Shown piece after piece: positions 55,112 to 64,000 of a stretch of DNA of 64,000 bases. Under the pieces are notes generated by a model that searched no databases, was not told where the DNA came from, and saw only the letters and a list, made by a program, of their open reading frames with translations. A program made the position numbers and the translations under genes. Each line of letters opens with the position of its first letter. Position 1 is the first letter of the stretch. The DNA is from Candidatus Pelagibacter sp. IMCC9063 (GTDB taxonomy: Bacteria; Pseudomonadota; Alphaproteobacteria; Pelagibacterales; Pelagibacteraceae). The stretch spans positions 482,001 through 546,000 of the forward strand of contig NC_015380.1 of NCBI RefSeq assembly GCF_000195085.1, written 5' to 3'.

Positions 55112-55840
55112 TTGGTTTTTTATTTTTTTTAAATCTTCAGTTTGGGATAGGCTGTGATCACCATTCTTTTGAAAAGTTATTATAGTGTCATTAGATAGCA
55201 ATGTTTTTGTTAATCGAATGGAAAAATTTACATCGACAACTGTATCTTTAAGCCCATGAAATAATCGAACAGGAAAATTGCATTTAATCTTTTTATTTAG
55301 AACTAAATACTTACTTCTATCGAATATTAATTTTTTTGATATAGGGTAAGGGTTTCCATAAGAGCTTGGCATATAATAAGTTTTTCCACTTTTGATCATG
55401 AATTTTGTTTTCTTAGAAAAATTTTTCCACATTATTTCTTTAGTAAAATCTGGAGCAGAAGCAATTCCAACAAAACCTTTTACAATTTTTTTTAACTTTG
55501 AGATAAGGGCAATGCCAATCCAGCCACCCATTGACGAACCTACTAAAATAATTTTTTTTGTTTTTACAACTTTTTCAATCAACTCTTTTGACTGATTAAT
55601 CCAATCATCAATTCCATAGTCACTTAATTGACCAGAGGACTTTCCATGACCTGTGTATTCAAGAGTTAAAAAAGAAACCTGTTCTTTCTTAGATAGTTTA
55701 CTCAGAACTTGAATCTTCTTTCCGGTCAAATCAGACATAAAGCCATGAAGAAAAATTATAGTTACTGGTTTTTTGCCTTGAATTAATTTATATCTAATTT
55801 GTTCTTTGTTTTTACTTAAAAAGAAATTAATTTTGCTCAT
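55082..55840 (-). CDS. Alpha/beta hydrolase (serine thioesterase/esterase-like)
   Basis: A 252-residue alpha/beta hydrolase with oxyanion-side FLHGFMSDLTG, nucleophile elbow LVGSSMGGWIG, acid in LFHGLKDTVVD and His in KNGDHSLS. The order resembles ABHD10-type enzymes that cleave acyl thioesters or esters; the substrate is not known. Convergent with the epimerase gene, divergent from the GT4 gene. Confidence 0.88.
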   Translation of the reverse strand: MSKINFFLSKNKEQIRYKLIQGKKPVTIIFLHGFMSDLTGKKIQVLSKLSKKEQVSFLTLEYTGHGKSSGQLSDYGIDDWINQSKELIEKVVKTKKIILVGSSMGGWIGIALISKLKKIVKGFVGIASAPDFTKEIMWKNFSKKTKFMIKSGKTYYMPSSYGNPYPISKKLIFDRSKYLVLNKKIKCNFPVRLFHGLKDTVVDVNFSIRLTKTLLSNDTIITFQKNGDHSLSQTEDLKKIKNQLTNLIKDSC

Positions 55841-55870
55841 AATGAATACTTAATTTTTATCACAAGTTGA

Positions 55871-57004
55871 ATGAATAAAAAAATAAGATTACTTCAAGTG
55901 ATACCAGACATGGGAACTGGAGGTGCTGAGACAGGTTGCAAACATATTGCAGAATACATTTCTAGTACATGTGAATTTTCTTCTATTATGACCTCTAGAG
56001 GTTCTCAATTAGATTCTATAAGCAAAAGCGTAAAAATATTTAAGTGGCCAACATCTAAAAATATTTTTTTTATTATATTTAATATTTTTTATATTTTATT
56101 TTTAATATCTAAATATAAAATTAATATTGTACATACTAGAAGCAGAGGTCCTGCTTGGTCTTGTTACTTTGCTTGCAAACTATCGAATACTAAATTAGTT
56201 AGCACTTTTCATGGAACGTACAACTTTAGATCTGACATTAAAAAATTTTATAATTCTATTATGATCAGATCAGACCGTGTTATTGCAGGATCAAATTTTA
56301 TTTTTAATCACATTCACTCAAACTATAATTCAAAAATCAATATAGATCTTGTCAAAAGAGGAATTGATGAAAGTTATTTTAGTCCATCTCAAATACAAGA
56401 AATAGAAAAAGACAATCTAAGAAAAGAAATGGGATTTTCAGATAAGAATTTTTTAGTTTTGCTCCCAGGACGATTAACGAATTGGAAGGGACAAAAACTT
56501 TTTATTGAATCTGCAATTACTCTTAAGAAGCAAGATCAACTTTCAAATATTTTTTTTATCATTTTAGGTGATAGCCAAGGCAGAATTCAATACGAGAATA
56601 GCCTAAGGGATTTGATAGAATCTAATAAAATGATAGACAAAATTAGAATTGTGAAGCCGATGCAAAACATGCCCTTGGCTTATGCATTTAGTGATCTAAT
56701 TGTTTCTGCATCCATAGAACCAGAGACCTTTGGCAGAGTTAGTGTAGAAGCCCAATCAATGGAAAAGCCAATACTTTCTAGTGCAATTGGAGGTTCTTTG
56801 GAAACAATAAAGCCTGAAAAAACAGGTTGGTTATTTGATCATAATAGCAAAGAAGATCTTGCAAAAAATATTTACAATATTTCTAAAATGAGCAAAGCGG
56901 CTCTTGAATCTTTAGGCAAAGAGGGAAGAAAAAATGTAATAGAAAACTACACTAAAGATAAAATGTGTCTGAAAACACTAGAAATTTACCAATCATTAGT
57001 TTAA
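55871..57004 (+). CDS. Family 4 glycosyltransferase
   Basis: GT-B glycosyltransferase of 377 residues. N-terminal half has VIPDMGTGGAETGCKHIA and IVHTRSRGPAWS; the C-terminal donor-binding half has LLPGRLTNWKGQKLFIESA, SIEPETFGRVSVEAQSMEKP (the Glu-x7-Glu motif) and WLFDHNSKEDLAKNI. Likely in LPS core or O-chain assembly (inference). It lies 31 bases before thrS and may feed into the same transcript. Confidence 0.92.
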   Translation: MNKKIRLLQVIPDMGTGGAETGCKHIAEYISSTCEFSSIMTSRGSQLDSISKSVKIFKWPTSKNIFFIIFNIFYILFLISKYKINIVHTRSRGPAWSCYFACKLSNTKLVSTFHGTYNFRSDIKKFYNSIMIRSDRVIAGSNFIFNHIHSNYNSKINIDLVKRGIDESYFSPSQIQEIEKDNLRKEMGFSDKNFLVLLPGRLTNWKGQKLFIESAITLKKQDQLSNIFFIILGDSQGRIQYENSLRDLIESNKMIDKIRIVKPMQNMPLAYAFSDLIVSASIEPETFGRVSVEAQSMEKPILSSAIGGSLETIKPEKTGWLFDHNSKEDLAKNIYNISKMSKAALESLGKEGRKNVIENYTKDKMCLKTLEIYQSLV

Positions 57005-57035
57005 TAAATTCCTCAATGAGATCAGTACAACTTAT

Positions 57036-58952
57036 ATGCCAATAGTACAGCTACCAGACGGCAAAGAATTAACTTACAAAAATTCAGTAACTGGATTGGA
57101 AATAGCAAAAGATATTAGCATTTCTCTATCCAAGAAAGCCTTGGCTCTAAAGGTTAATGGAGAATATAAAGATTTAGACACTGAAATTGTCAAAGATTCA
57201 AAGATAAAAATTATTACTCTAGAAGATGAGTATGCTCTGGAATTATTGAGGCATGACGCAGCGCATGTTTGTGCGATGGCTGTACAGGAGCTTTTTCCAG
57301 GAACGCAAGTTACTATTGGGCCTGTCATCGAGAATGGTTTTTATTATGACTTTGCTCGAGAAGAGCCATTCACTGACGACGATTTAATTAAAATTGAAAA
57401 AAAAATGATTGAAATCGTTGATCGTAATGACAAGACCACTAGAGAAGTGTGGGATCGAAAAAAGGCAATTGATCACTTTAAGAGTATGGGAGAACATTAT
57501 AAAGCTGAAATCATAGATTCAATTCCTGGGAATGAGGATATATCCATTTATTTTCATGGGTCTTGGCACGATTTATGCCGAGGACCACACCTTCCTAGCA
57601 TTGGAAGAATCGGCAAGTCATTTAAATTAATGAAAGTTGCAGGTGCTTATTGGAGAGGAGATTCTAACAATGTCATGTTGCAAAGAATTTATGGAACATG
57701 CTGGAAAACAAAAAAAGATTTGGATGAATATCTTCATAACTTAGAAGAAGCGGAAAAAAGAGATCATAGAAAACTTGGAAAAACTATGGACCTGTTTCAT
57801 TTTCAAGAAGAAAGTCCAGGTGCTGTTTTTTGGCACCAAAAAGGATGGGCTTTATTTCAAACGTTAGTTGATTTTATGAGACAAAAACAATTAGAAGCAG
57901 GATACCAAGAGGTAAACACACCCGAAATTATTGATAGAGTTTTATGGGAAAAGTCTGGTCACTGGGAAAAGTTTCAAGAATACATGTATACCACCTCTAC
58001 ACCTGACGAGAGAACGTTTGCAATTAAACCAATGAACTGCCCAGGGCATTGCCAAATATACAATCAAGGTTTGAAAAGTTATAAAGATCTTCCTTTAAAG
58101 TTATCTGAGTTTGGAAAAGTCCATCGATATGAGCCCTCGGGTTCTTTACATGGGTTAATGCGTGTCAGATCCTTCACCCAAGATGATGCCCATATTTTTT
58201 GTACAGAAGATCAAATCACGGAAGAATCTGTTAAGGTTACAAAACTTATATTGGATATTTACAAAGCATTCGGATTTGAGAATATAACTTTAAAGTATGC
58301 GGATCGTCCTGCAAAAAGAGTTGGAGACGATTCAGTATGGGACCAGTCTGAAAAGGCATTGCTAGAAGCCATTAAGGCTTCCAAAGTTGACTATACAATT
58401 AATAAAGGTGAGGGAGCATTTTATGGACCAAAAATTGAATTTGTCTTAAGAGATGCTATTGGTAGAGATTGGCAGTGTGGAACTTTGCAGGTCGATTTAA
58501 ATTTACCAGGCAGATTAGATGCAACGTATGTTGATAAAGATGGTAAGAAAAAAACTCCGGTCATGTTGCACCGTGCATTATTTGGCTCATTAGAAAGATT
58601 TACAGGAATTCTAATTGAACATTATGCTGGCAAATTACCTCTTTGGTTATCTCCAGTTCAAGTTGCCATATTACCAATCAATGATGAGCACCATGACTAT
58701 GCAAAAGAAATATTAAATCAGCTTGAAAAAATTTCAATAAGACCTATTATTGATTTAAGAAATGAAAAAATTAACTATAAAATTAGAGAACACTCCGTTG
58801 GAAAAATTCCCATCTTAATGATTTGCGGTTCAAAAGAAGTTCAAAATAAAACAATTACTTTAAGAAGGTTGGGTCAAGAAGACCAACAAACCGAAAGCTT
58901 AGAAAAAATAATTTCGAGTTTATCTAAAGAGTCTCAAGCTCCAAAAATCTAG
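57036..58952 (+). CDS. thrS: Threonine--tRNA ligase
   Basis: Class II synthetase, 638 residues: N-terminal TGS domain (VQLPDGKELTYKNSVTGLEI), editing domain with HDAAHVCAMAVQELFPG and CRGPHLPSIG. The catalytic core has KPMNCPGHCQIY (zinc Cys), RYEPSGSLHGLMRVRSFTQD and GALERFTG-type motif (ALFGSLERFTGILIEH). A C-terminal anticodon domain follows. First gene of the thrS-infC-rpmI-rplT-pheS-pheT set. Confidence 0.97.
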   Translation: MPIVQLPDGKELTYKNSVTGLEIAKDISISLSKKALALKVNGEYKDLDTEIVKDSKIKIITLEDEYALELLRHDAAHVCAMAVQELFPGTQVTIGPVIENGFYYDFAREEPFTDDDLIKIEKKMIEIVDRNDKTTREVWDRKKAIDHFKSMGEHYKAEIIDSIPGNEDISIYFHGSWHDLCRGPHLPSIGRIGKSFKLMKVAGAYWRGDSNNVMLQRIYGTCWKTKKDLDEYLHNLEEAEKRDHRKLGKTMDLFHFQEESPGAVFWHQKGWALFQTLVDFMRQKQLEAGYQEVNTPEIIDRVLWEKSGHWEKFQEYMYTTSTPDERTFAIKPMNCPGHCQIYNQGLKSYKDLPLKLSEFGKVHRYEPSGSLHGLMRVRSFTQDDAHIFCTEDQITEESVKVTKLILDIYKAFGFENITLKYADRPAKRVGDDSVWDQSEKALLEAIKASKVDYTINKGEGAFYGPKIEFVLRDAIGRDWQCGTLQVDLNLPGRLDATYVDKDGKKKTPVMLHRALFGSLERFTGILIEHYAGKLPLWLSPVQVAILPINDEHHDYAKEILNQLEKISIRPIIDLRNEKINYKIREHSVGKIPILMICGSKEVQNKTITLRRLGQEDQQTESLEKIISSLSKESQAPKI

Positions 58953-58962
58953 AGGTATTCTT

Positions 58963-59502
58963 ATTAATAAAAATTTTCAATATAATAGAAAGCCTAGAGA
59001 TCGCGGTCCAAAAACTAACAACAATATTAGAGCTTCAGAAGTCCAGCTCATTGGACATGATGGAGATAACATAGGAATTGTTCCTTTAGGAGAAGCCATC
59101 AATAGGGCACAAGAAGTAGGACTGGATTTAATTGAAATTGCAGCAAATACAAAGCCACCCGTCTGTAAAATCATGGATAGTGGTAAGTATAAATACGAGC
59201 TACAAAAAAAAGCTAATTTAGCAAGAAAAAAACAAAAAGTTATCTTATTAAAAGAAATTAAATTAAGGCCTGTAACAGATGTGCACGATTATGATTTTAA
59301 AATTAAAAATGCAGTAAAATTTTTAACGAATGGAGATAAAGTAAAATTTACAATCAAATTCAAAGGTAGGGAAATGGAGTTTATAAAAGCTGCTTACGAT
59401 TTAGTTAGAAGAATAATAGAAGATGTTAAGGAAGTAGGTAAGGTTGAGCAGTCTGCAAAGATGGAAGGTCGTCAAATGACCCTAATAATTCAGGCCTTAT
59501 AG
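58963..59502 (+). CDS. infC: Translation initiation factor IF-3, ATT start
   Basis: Controls fidelity of start-codon choice and keeps subunits apart. The first ATG in frame (59173) would remove the whole N-domain. The upstream codons read NKNFQYNRKPRDRGPKTNNN, IRASEVQLIGHDGDN and GLDLIEIAANTKPPVCKIMD, typical IF-3. The ATT at 58963 has a Shine-Dalgarno AGAGGT (58951-58956) seven bases before, giving 179 residues. E. coli infC also starts on AUU, which underlies its self-control; the same is likely here. Confidence 0.93.
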   Translation: MNKNFQYNRKPRDRGPKTNNNIRASEVQLIGHDGDNIGIVPLGEAINRAQEVGLDLIEIAANTKPPVCKIMDSGKYKYELQKKANLARKKQKVILLKEIKLRPVTDVHDYDFKIKNAVKFLTNGDKVKFTIKFKGREMEFIKAAYDLVRRIIEDVKEVGKVEQSAKMEGRQMTLIIQAL

Positions 59503-59559
59503 ACAATCGATTTCTGTTGTTTTCAAATCACAATCTTTGTATAACCCCGTTACATTTTT

Positions 59560-59766
59560 ATGGCAAAATTAAAAACTAAAAGCTCTGCAAAGAAACGTTT
59601 CAAATTCACGGCTACTGGAAAAGTAAAAGCTCCACAAGCTGGAAAAAGACATGGAATGATTAAAAGAACAAATGCGCAGATTAGAAAATTAAGAGGCACT
59701 ACGGTTTTATCGAAGCAAGATGCCAAGATAATAAAATCCTTTATGCCCTATGGTGTAAGAGGATAG
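59560..59766 (+). CDS. rpmI: 50S ribosomal protein L35
   Basis: A 68-residue basic ribosomal protein. It starts [20 protein letters not shown] and has [19 protein letters not shown], the L35 pattern. Two bases separate it from rplT. The 57-base spacer after infC shows no terminator. Confidence 0.96.
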   Translation: MAKLKTKSSAKKRFKFTATGKVKAPQAGKRHGMIKRTNAQIRKLRGTTVLSKQDAKIIKSFMPYGVRG

Positions 59767-59767
59767 T

Positions 59768-60124
59768 ATGGCAAGAGTCAAAAGAGGTCAGGCAAGTCAC
59801 CAAAAGCATAAAAAGGTTTTTAAACAAGCTAAAGGCTTCAGGGGAAGAAGAAAAAATACAATTAGAGTAGCAAAACAAGCTGTAGAGAAATCTCTTCAAT
59901 ATGCCTACAGAGATAGAAGAAGAAATAAAAGAATTTTTAGATCTTTGTGGATTCAAAGAATTAACGCTGGAGTTAGAGCGGAAGGTTTAACTTATTCTAA
60001 ATTTATAAATGGTTTAATTAAGTCTAAAATTAAAATTGATCGTAAAGTATTGGCGGATATTGCCTACCACAATCCCGAAACCTTTAAATCTATTGTAAAA
60101 AAGGTACAATCACATCTAAATTAA
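59768..60124 (+). CDS. rplT: 50S ribosomal protein L20
   Basis: A 118-residue primary rRNA-binding protein needed for early 50S assembly. It begins [20 protein letters not shown] with [20 protein letters not shown] and [20 protein letters not shown]. In E. coli L20 represses its own operon; I cannot identify the mimic structure here. Confidence 0.97.
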   Translation: MARVKRGQASHQKHKKVFKQAKGFRGRRKNTIRVAKQAVEKSLQYAYRDRRRNKRIFRSLWIQRINAGVRAEGLTYSKFINGLIKSKIKIDRKVLADIAYHNPETFKSIVKKVQSHLN

Positions 60125-60145
60125 ATTAAAACTTTTAATTTTTAG

Positions 60146-61213
60146 ATGAACAATCTGACCACACTAGAACAAGAAATTTTTGCTAAATTTTCTCAATTAG
60201 AATCTAAAGAAAGTTTAGAAAAGTTAAAAATAGAAATTCTTGGAAAAAAAGGCACTCTTTCAAAACTGTTCCAGGACTTGGCAACTATTGATAAGGAGAA
60301 AAAAAAGGAATTTGCCTCCCAACTAAATATTTTAAAAACCAGGGTTCTAGAGCAATTTAGTATTCTTCATACAAAATTTGAACAAGAGGAGATTCAAAAA
60401 AAATTAGAAAACCAGACTATAGATATTAGTTTATCAGCACCAACAAAACCTCAAGGAAAGATTCATCCAGTCTCACAAGTAATTGATGAGCTGACTTGTA
60501 TATTTGCAGAGTTAGGTTTTTCAGTGGCGGAAGGGCCGGATATTGAAAATCAATACAATAATTTTACAGCCTTAAACACACCACCCAATCATCCAGCACG
60601 CGATATGCATGATACTTTTTATTTAGACGAACAAAAAGAATTATTGATGAGAACTCATACTTCGCCTGTTCAAATTAGAACAATGTTAAATGAAAAGCCG
60701 CCCCTAAAAATTATTGCACCCGGAAGAACCTACCGATGTGATAGTGACCAAACACACACTCCAATGTTTCATCAGTTAGAAGGTCTGTATGTTGACCAAA
60801 ACATAACCATGGCAGATTTAAGAGGATGTTTGGATTATTTTCTAAAAAAATTTTTTGAAGTAGATCAAATTAAAATGCGTTTTAGACCTAGCCATTTTCC
60901 CTTTACAGAACCTTCTGCTGAAGTGGATATTGGATATGAAATCAAAAATGGAAAGATCACCATAGGACAGGGTGATCAATGGTTAGAAATTTTAGGTTGT
61001 GGCATGGTGCATCCAAATGTTTTAAAGAATGCAAAAGTAGATACCAAAAAGTACCAAGGCTATGCTTTCGGAGTCGGAATTGACCGATTGGCAATGTTAA
61101 AATATGGCATAAACGATTTAAGATCATTTTTTGATAGTGATGTGAGATGGTTAAAACACTTTGGATTTAATGCAAATGATGTACCCACTAATTACAGGGG
61201 TTTATCAAAATGA
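60146..61213 (+). CDS. pheS: Phenylalanine--tRNA ligase alpha subunit
   Basis: Catalytic subunit of the class II heterotetramer. An N-terminal coiled coil (residues 1-85) precedes the core: [62 protein letters not shown], and [12 protein letters not shown]-type motif ([16 protein letters not shown]). Length 355 is normal. Its stop overlaps the pheT ATG (ATGA). Confidence 0.97.
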   Translation: MNNLTTLEQEIFAKFSQLESKESLEKLKIEILGKKGTLSKLFQDLATIDKEKKKEFASQLNILKTRVLEQFSILHTKFEQEEIQKKLENQTIDISLSAPTKPQGKIHPVSQVIDELTCIFAELGFSVAEGPDIENQYNNFTALNTPPNHPARDMHDTFYLDEQKELLMRTHTSPVQIRTMLNEKPPLKIIAPGRTYRCDSDQTHTPMFHQLEGLYVDQNITMADLRGCLDYFLKKFFEVDQIKMRFRPSHFPFTEPSAEVDIGYEIKNGKITIGQGDQWLEILGCGMVHPNVLKNAKVDTKKYQGYAFGVGIDRLAMLKYGINDLRSFFDSDVRWLKHFGFNANDVPTNYRGLSK

Positions 61214-63600
61214 ACATCACCCTAAATTGGTTAAAAAAATATTTAAAAACAAAATCTACCACAGAACAAATTGGGGAAAAACTTACATCTATTGGTCTTG
61301 AAGTTGAAAGTATTAGCTCAGCTAAAAGTAATTTATCTAATTTTAAAATTTGTAAAATATTAAAGGCCATTAAACACCCAGATGCAGATAAGTTAAAAAT
61401 TTGTGACGTGGATATTGGAGATGGAAAAATTACTAAGGTTGTGTGTGGAGCCACCAATGCACAAGATAATTTAATTACAGTTTATGCTTCTCCTGGCACG
61501 GTTATTCCTTCCAATGGTATGAAGCTTTCTGTTGCAAAGATTAGAGGAGTAGAATCTTTTGGAATGCTATGTTCAGAATCTGAACTAAACATCTCAGATA
61601 GTAGTGATGGAATTATGGAGCTAGATTCCAAACGCAAAATAGGTAAAAATTTTTTTAAAGAAAATTTAGATCCCATGATTGATATTTCCATAACCCCCAA
61701 TAGGTCTGACTGCCTTGGAGTAAGGGGTATTGCTAGAGATTTGGCAGCATCTGGAGAAGGTACTTTTCTTAAATCTAAAAAGGAAATAATAAAAGTTACA
61801 TCAAAAAAAGCTATTTCAGTTGAAGTTAAAAAGGATTCTGGGTGTTACCAATTTGGGAGCTGTTATATCGAGGGTGTTCAAAACAAAGAAAGTCCAGACT
61901 GGTTAAAAAAAGATTTAGAGTCAATCGGTCAAAAGTCTATTTCTGCAATTGTAGATATTACCAACTATGTAATGATAGACATGAATAGGCCGCTACACGC
62001 TTATGATGCCAATAAGATATCTGGCAAGATTATTGTCAGAAGGTCAAAAAAGAGCGAACATTTTGAAGCACTAGATAATAAAAAATATGAACTTTCTGCT
62101 GAAGACTGTGTTATTGCCGATCAATCAAAAGTTCTTGGACTTGGAGGAATTATTGGAGGAGTCTCTACTGGTACAGAGATGTCAACAACTGACATTATTT
62201 TAGAAGCTGCAAGCTTCGATCCAATCACTATTGCAAAATCTTCTAAGAAACTTGGATTGTTAACAGATGCAAAATATAGATTTGAAAGAGGAGTTGATCC
62301 TATGTCTATAGAAGAAGGGCTGGTCAAAGCTTCAAAGCTAATACATGAAATTTGTGGTGGAAAAATTAGTTCCATTAAAGTGGCTGGAAAGTCTAATTAT
62401 AAAGAAAAAAAAATTGTTTTTACCATTGCTAACTTCAAAAAATTAATAGGTTTTGAGATTTCTAGCACAGAAAGCAAATCTATTTTAGAGGATTTGGGTT
62501 TTGGGGTAAAGAACAAAAAAAATACATTAGAATTGATAGTACCTAGTTTTCGACCAGATATAAATCAAGAAGTAGATATTATTGAAGAACTTATTAGAAT
62601 TAAGGGCTATGATAATATTCCTCTTACCGAACCTGACAGAGACATTTTAAAACCTACTTTAAACTTCCATCAAAAAATATTTCACCACACTCAAAGATCT
62701 ATTGCTTCTTTAGGATATTTAGAGACAGTTACCTGGTCTTTTACCAACTCAAAAATAGATGATTTTTTTTCAGATAAGAAATTACGATTGATAAATCCAA
62801 TATCTTCAGATCTTGACACTTTAAGAACATCTATATTTTCTAACTTATTAATTCATGCAAAGAACAATGTAGATAGGGGACATAAAGACTTAATGCTTTT
62901 TGAGGTTGGCCCTGTGTTTAAAGGAAAGCAGCCAGGACAACAAAATATTTTTGCTTCAGGTATTGTCATGGGAGATAAGATAGAAAAAAATTGGATGATG
63001 AAAATCCAACCTTTTAATGCTTATGACTCTAAGTCCGATGTGGTTCAAATTTTGATAGATCTTGGGATAGATAGTTCTAATCTTATTGTTGAAAGCAAAA
63101 GCAATTCATCTTTTCATCCTGGTAGATCTGGTTCTTTTTATTTAGGATCAAACAAAGGACCATTACTTGCAAGCTTTGGAGAAATTAATCCAATTATTGT
63201 CAATCAATTAGAGTTGGATCATTATTCGCCCTGTGGGTTTGAAGTTTATTTAGACAACATTTCCGAACCAAAAAGAAACCAAAAAGATGCAAAACAAAAT
63301 TATGTAGTATCAAAGTTTCAAGCGGTTGATAGAGACTTTGCTTTTATTGTCGATAAGAGCATTAGTGCCAATGAGATCATCAAAGAGGTTAAAAAGTGTG
63401 ACCCATTATTAATAACCAATATTAATATTTTTGATGTATATGAGGGCGAGAATATTGAACAAGGAAAAAAATCAATCGCTTTTAGTATCAAACTGCAATC
63501 TATGGAAAAAACTTTAGATGAAAAAACAATCGAAGAAACCAGTCAAAAAATTATATCTGCAGTTCAATCTCATGTAGGTGGTACTTTAAGGAGCTCATGA
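61210..63600 (+). CDS. pheT: Phenylalanine--tRNA ligase beta subunit
   Basis: Editing and tRNA-binding subunit, 796 residues. In order: tRNA-binding EMAP-like domain ([17 protein letters not shown]), B3/B4 editing domain with [21 protein letters not shown]5 ([25 protein letters not shown]), class II-like core, and the C-terminal FDX-ACB domain ([17 protein letters not shown]). Overlaps lepA by ATGA. Confidence 0.97.
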   Translation: MNITLNWLKKYLKTKSTTEQIGEKLTSIGLEVESISSAKSNLSNFKICKILKAIKHPDADKLKICDVDIGDGKITKVVCGATNAQDNLITVYASPGTVIPSNGMKLSVAKIRGVESFGMLCSESELNISDSSDGIMELDSKRKIGKNFFKENLDPMIDISITPNRSDCLGVRGIARDLAASGEGTFLKSKKEIIKVTSKKAISVEVKKDSGCYQFGSCYIEGVQNKESPDWLKKDLESIGQKSISAIVDITNYVMIDMNRPLHAYDANKISGKIIVRRSKKSEHFEALDNKKYELSAEDCVIADQSKVLGLGGIIGGVSTGTEMSTTDIILEAASFDPITIAKSSKKLGLLTDAKYRFERGVDPMSIEEGLVKASKLIHEICGGKISSIKVAGKSNYKEKKIVFTIANFKKLIGFEISSTESKSILEDLGFGVKNKKNTLELIVPSFRPDINQEVDIIEELIRIKGYDNIPLTEPDRDILKPTLNFHQKIFHHTQRSIASLGYLETVTWSFTNSKIDDFFSDKKLRLINPISSDLDTLRTSIFSNLLIHAKNNVDRGHKDLMLFEVGPVFKGKQPGQQNIFASGIVMGDKIEKNWMMKIQPFNAYDSKSDVVQILIDLGIDSSNLIVESKSNSSFHPGRSGSFYLGSNKGPLLASFGEINPIIVNQLELDHYSPCGFEVYLDNISEPKRNQKDAKQNYVVSKFQAVDRDFAFIVDKSISANEIIKEVKKCDPLLITNINIFDVYEGENIEQGKKSIAFSIKLQSMEKTLDEKTIEETSQKIISAVQSHVGGTLRSS

Positions 63601-64000
63601 GCTCTACAGAACTAATAAGAAATTTTTCTATTGTAGCTCATATAGATCACGGAAAATCCACTCTTGCCGATCGACTTATTCAAACCTGCGGTGGATTGCA
63701 ATCTCGAGAGATGAAAGAGCAAGTTTTAGATTCTATGGATATTGAGCGTGAAAGAGGAATTACCATCAAGGCTCAGACAGTTCGCCTGAATTACAAGCAT
63801 AAGGATGGAAAAACTTATATTTTAAATATCATGGACACACCAGGCCATGTAGACTTCAGTTATGAAGTTAGCCGTTCATTAGCAGCGTGTGAAGGTTCTT
63901 TATTGATAGTAGATAGTACTCAGGGAGTAGAAGCCCAGACACTTGCAAACGTTTATCAGGCCATGGATAACAATCATGAAATCGTAGTCGTTTTAAACAA
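63597..64000 (+). CDS. lepA: Elongation factor 4 (3' end outside window)
   Basis: Translational GTPase LepA, first 134 codons. It reads [20 protein letters not shown] (G1), [20 protein letters not shown] (G2), and [20 protein letters not shown] (G3), the LepA-specific forms. The ATG at 63597 overlaps the pheT stop at 63598-63600. The frame remains open to the right edge. Confidence 0.96.
   Translation, partial: MSSTELIRNFSIVAHIDHGKSTLADRLIQTCGGLQSREMKEQVLDSMDIERERGITIKAQTVRLNYKHKDGKTYILNIMDTPGHVDFSYEVSRSLAACEGSLLIVDSTQGVEAQTLANVYQAMDNNHEIVVVLN

Overview
The window is a gene-dense, very AT-rich bacterial chromosome segment with short spacers and many stop/start overlaps (ATGA, TAATG). The gene content points to an alphaproteobacterium: a C4-pathway 5-aminolevulinate synthase, a FYDLN-acid/TIGR02300 protein, a DUF6111 protein, an NDUFA9-like protein, and the orders trpF-trpB-trpA-accD-folC and cmk-rpsA-ihfB. 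The low GC and small spacers suggest a streamlined marine lineage of the SAR11/HIMB59 type. That placement is inference, because no 16S rRNA is present. I saw no tRNA, rRNA, CRISPR array, insertion sequence or prophage.

Layout. 1-1537 (+): end of fmt, then truA. 1517-7480 (-): dapE, dapD, a HAD nucleotidase, argB, yidC, yidD, rnpA, rpmH. 7569-10016 (+): VTT-domain membrane protein, sodB, lrgA/lrgB pair. 10002-15840: UDG, a DUF6134-like secreted protein, a gene fossil, and a NodU-type carbamoyltransferase / DUF5989 / SxtJ cassette with divergent DCC and SGNH genes. 16057-19741: cspA, a small basic protein, typA and hemA. 19779-25486: accessory stretch rich in very small genes around an AEC transporter and selO. 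25524-29773 (+): gor, rmuC, an exonuclease I gene and trxA. 29774-32757: envelope-glycan genes (a broken polytopic membrane protein, GT2, methyltransferase). 32747-42843 (-): one long run from aroA-cmk (fused) through rpsA, ihfB, pyrF, trpF, trpB, trpA, accD and folC to a periplasmic phosphatase. 42892-48096: FYDLN protein, LPS genes (kdsD, lptC, lptB), an RNase D-like gene, an NDUFA9-like gene and uppP. 48311-55840: gltD, gltB, an epimerase and an alpha/beta hydrolase. 55871-64000 (+): GT4, then the classic thrS-infC-rpmI-rplT-pheS-pheT translation operon, and the start of lepA.

The most unusual signals concern how genes are read. Four genes (a LIC_10190-like membrane protein, trpA, trpB, lptB) appear shifted by exactly one missing base at an A or T run. 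They could be homopolymer sequencing errors, real decay, or slippage-corrected genes. Two other genes seem to start on ATT: infC, as in E. coli, and the epimerase at 54269. For trpB and lptB an ATT start is an alternative to the frameshift. Two intergenic stretches hold short fossils of lost genes: a gamma-carbonic anhydrase tail and a cytochrome b561 tail. Around 20.5-25.5 kb there are about ten candidate micro-proteins of 28-60 residues, several coupled to neighbours, plus a long imperfect hairpin at 23020-23086.
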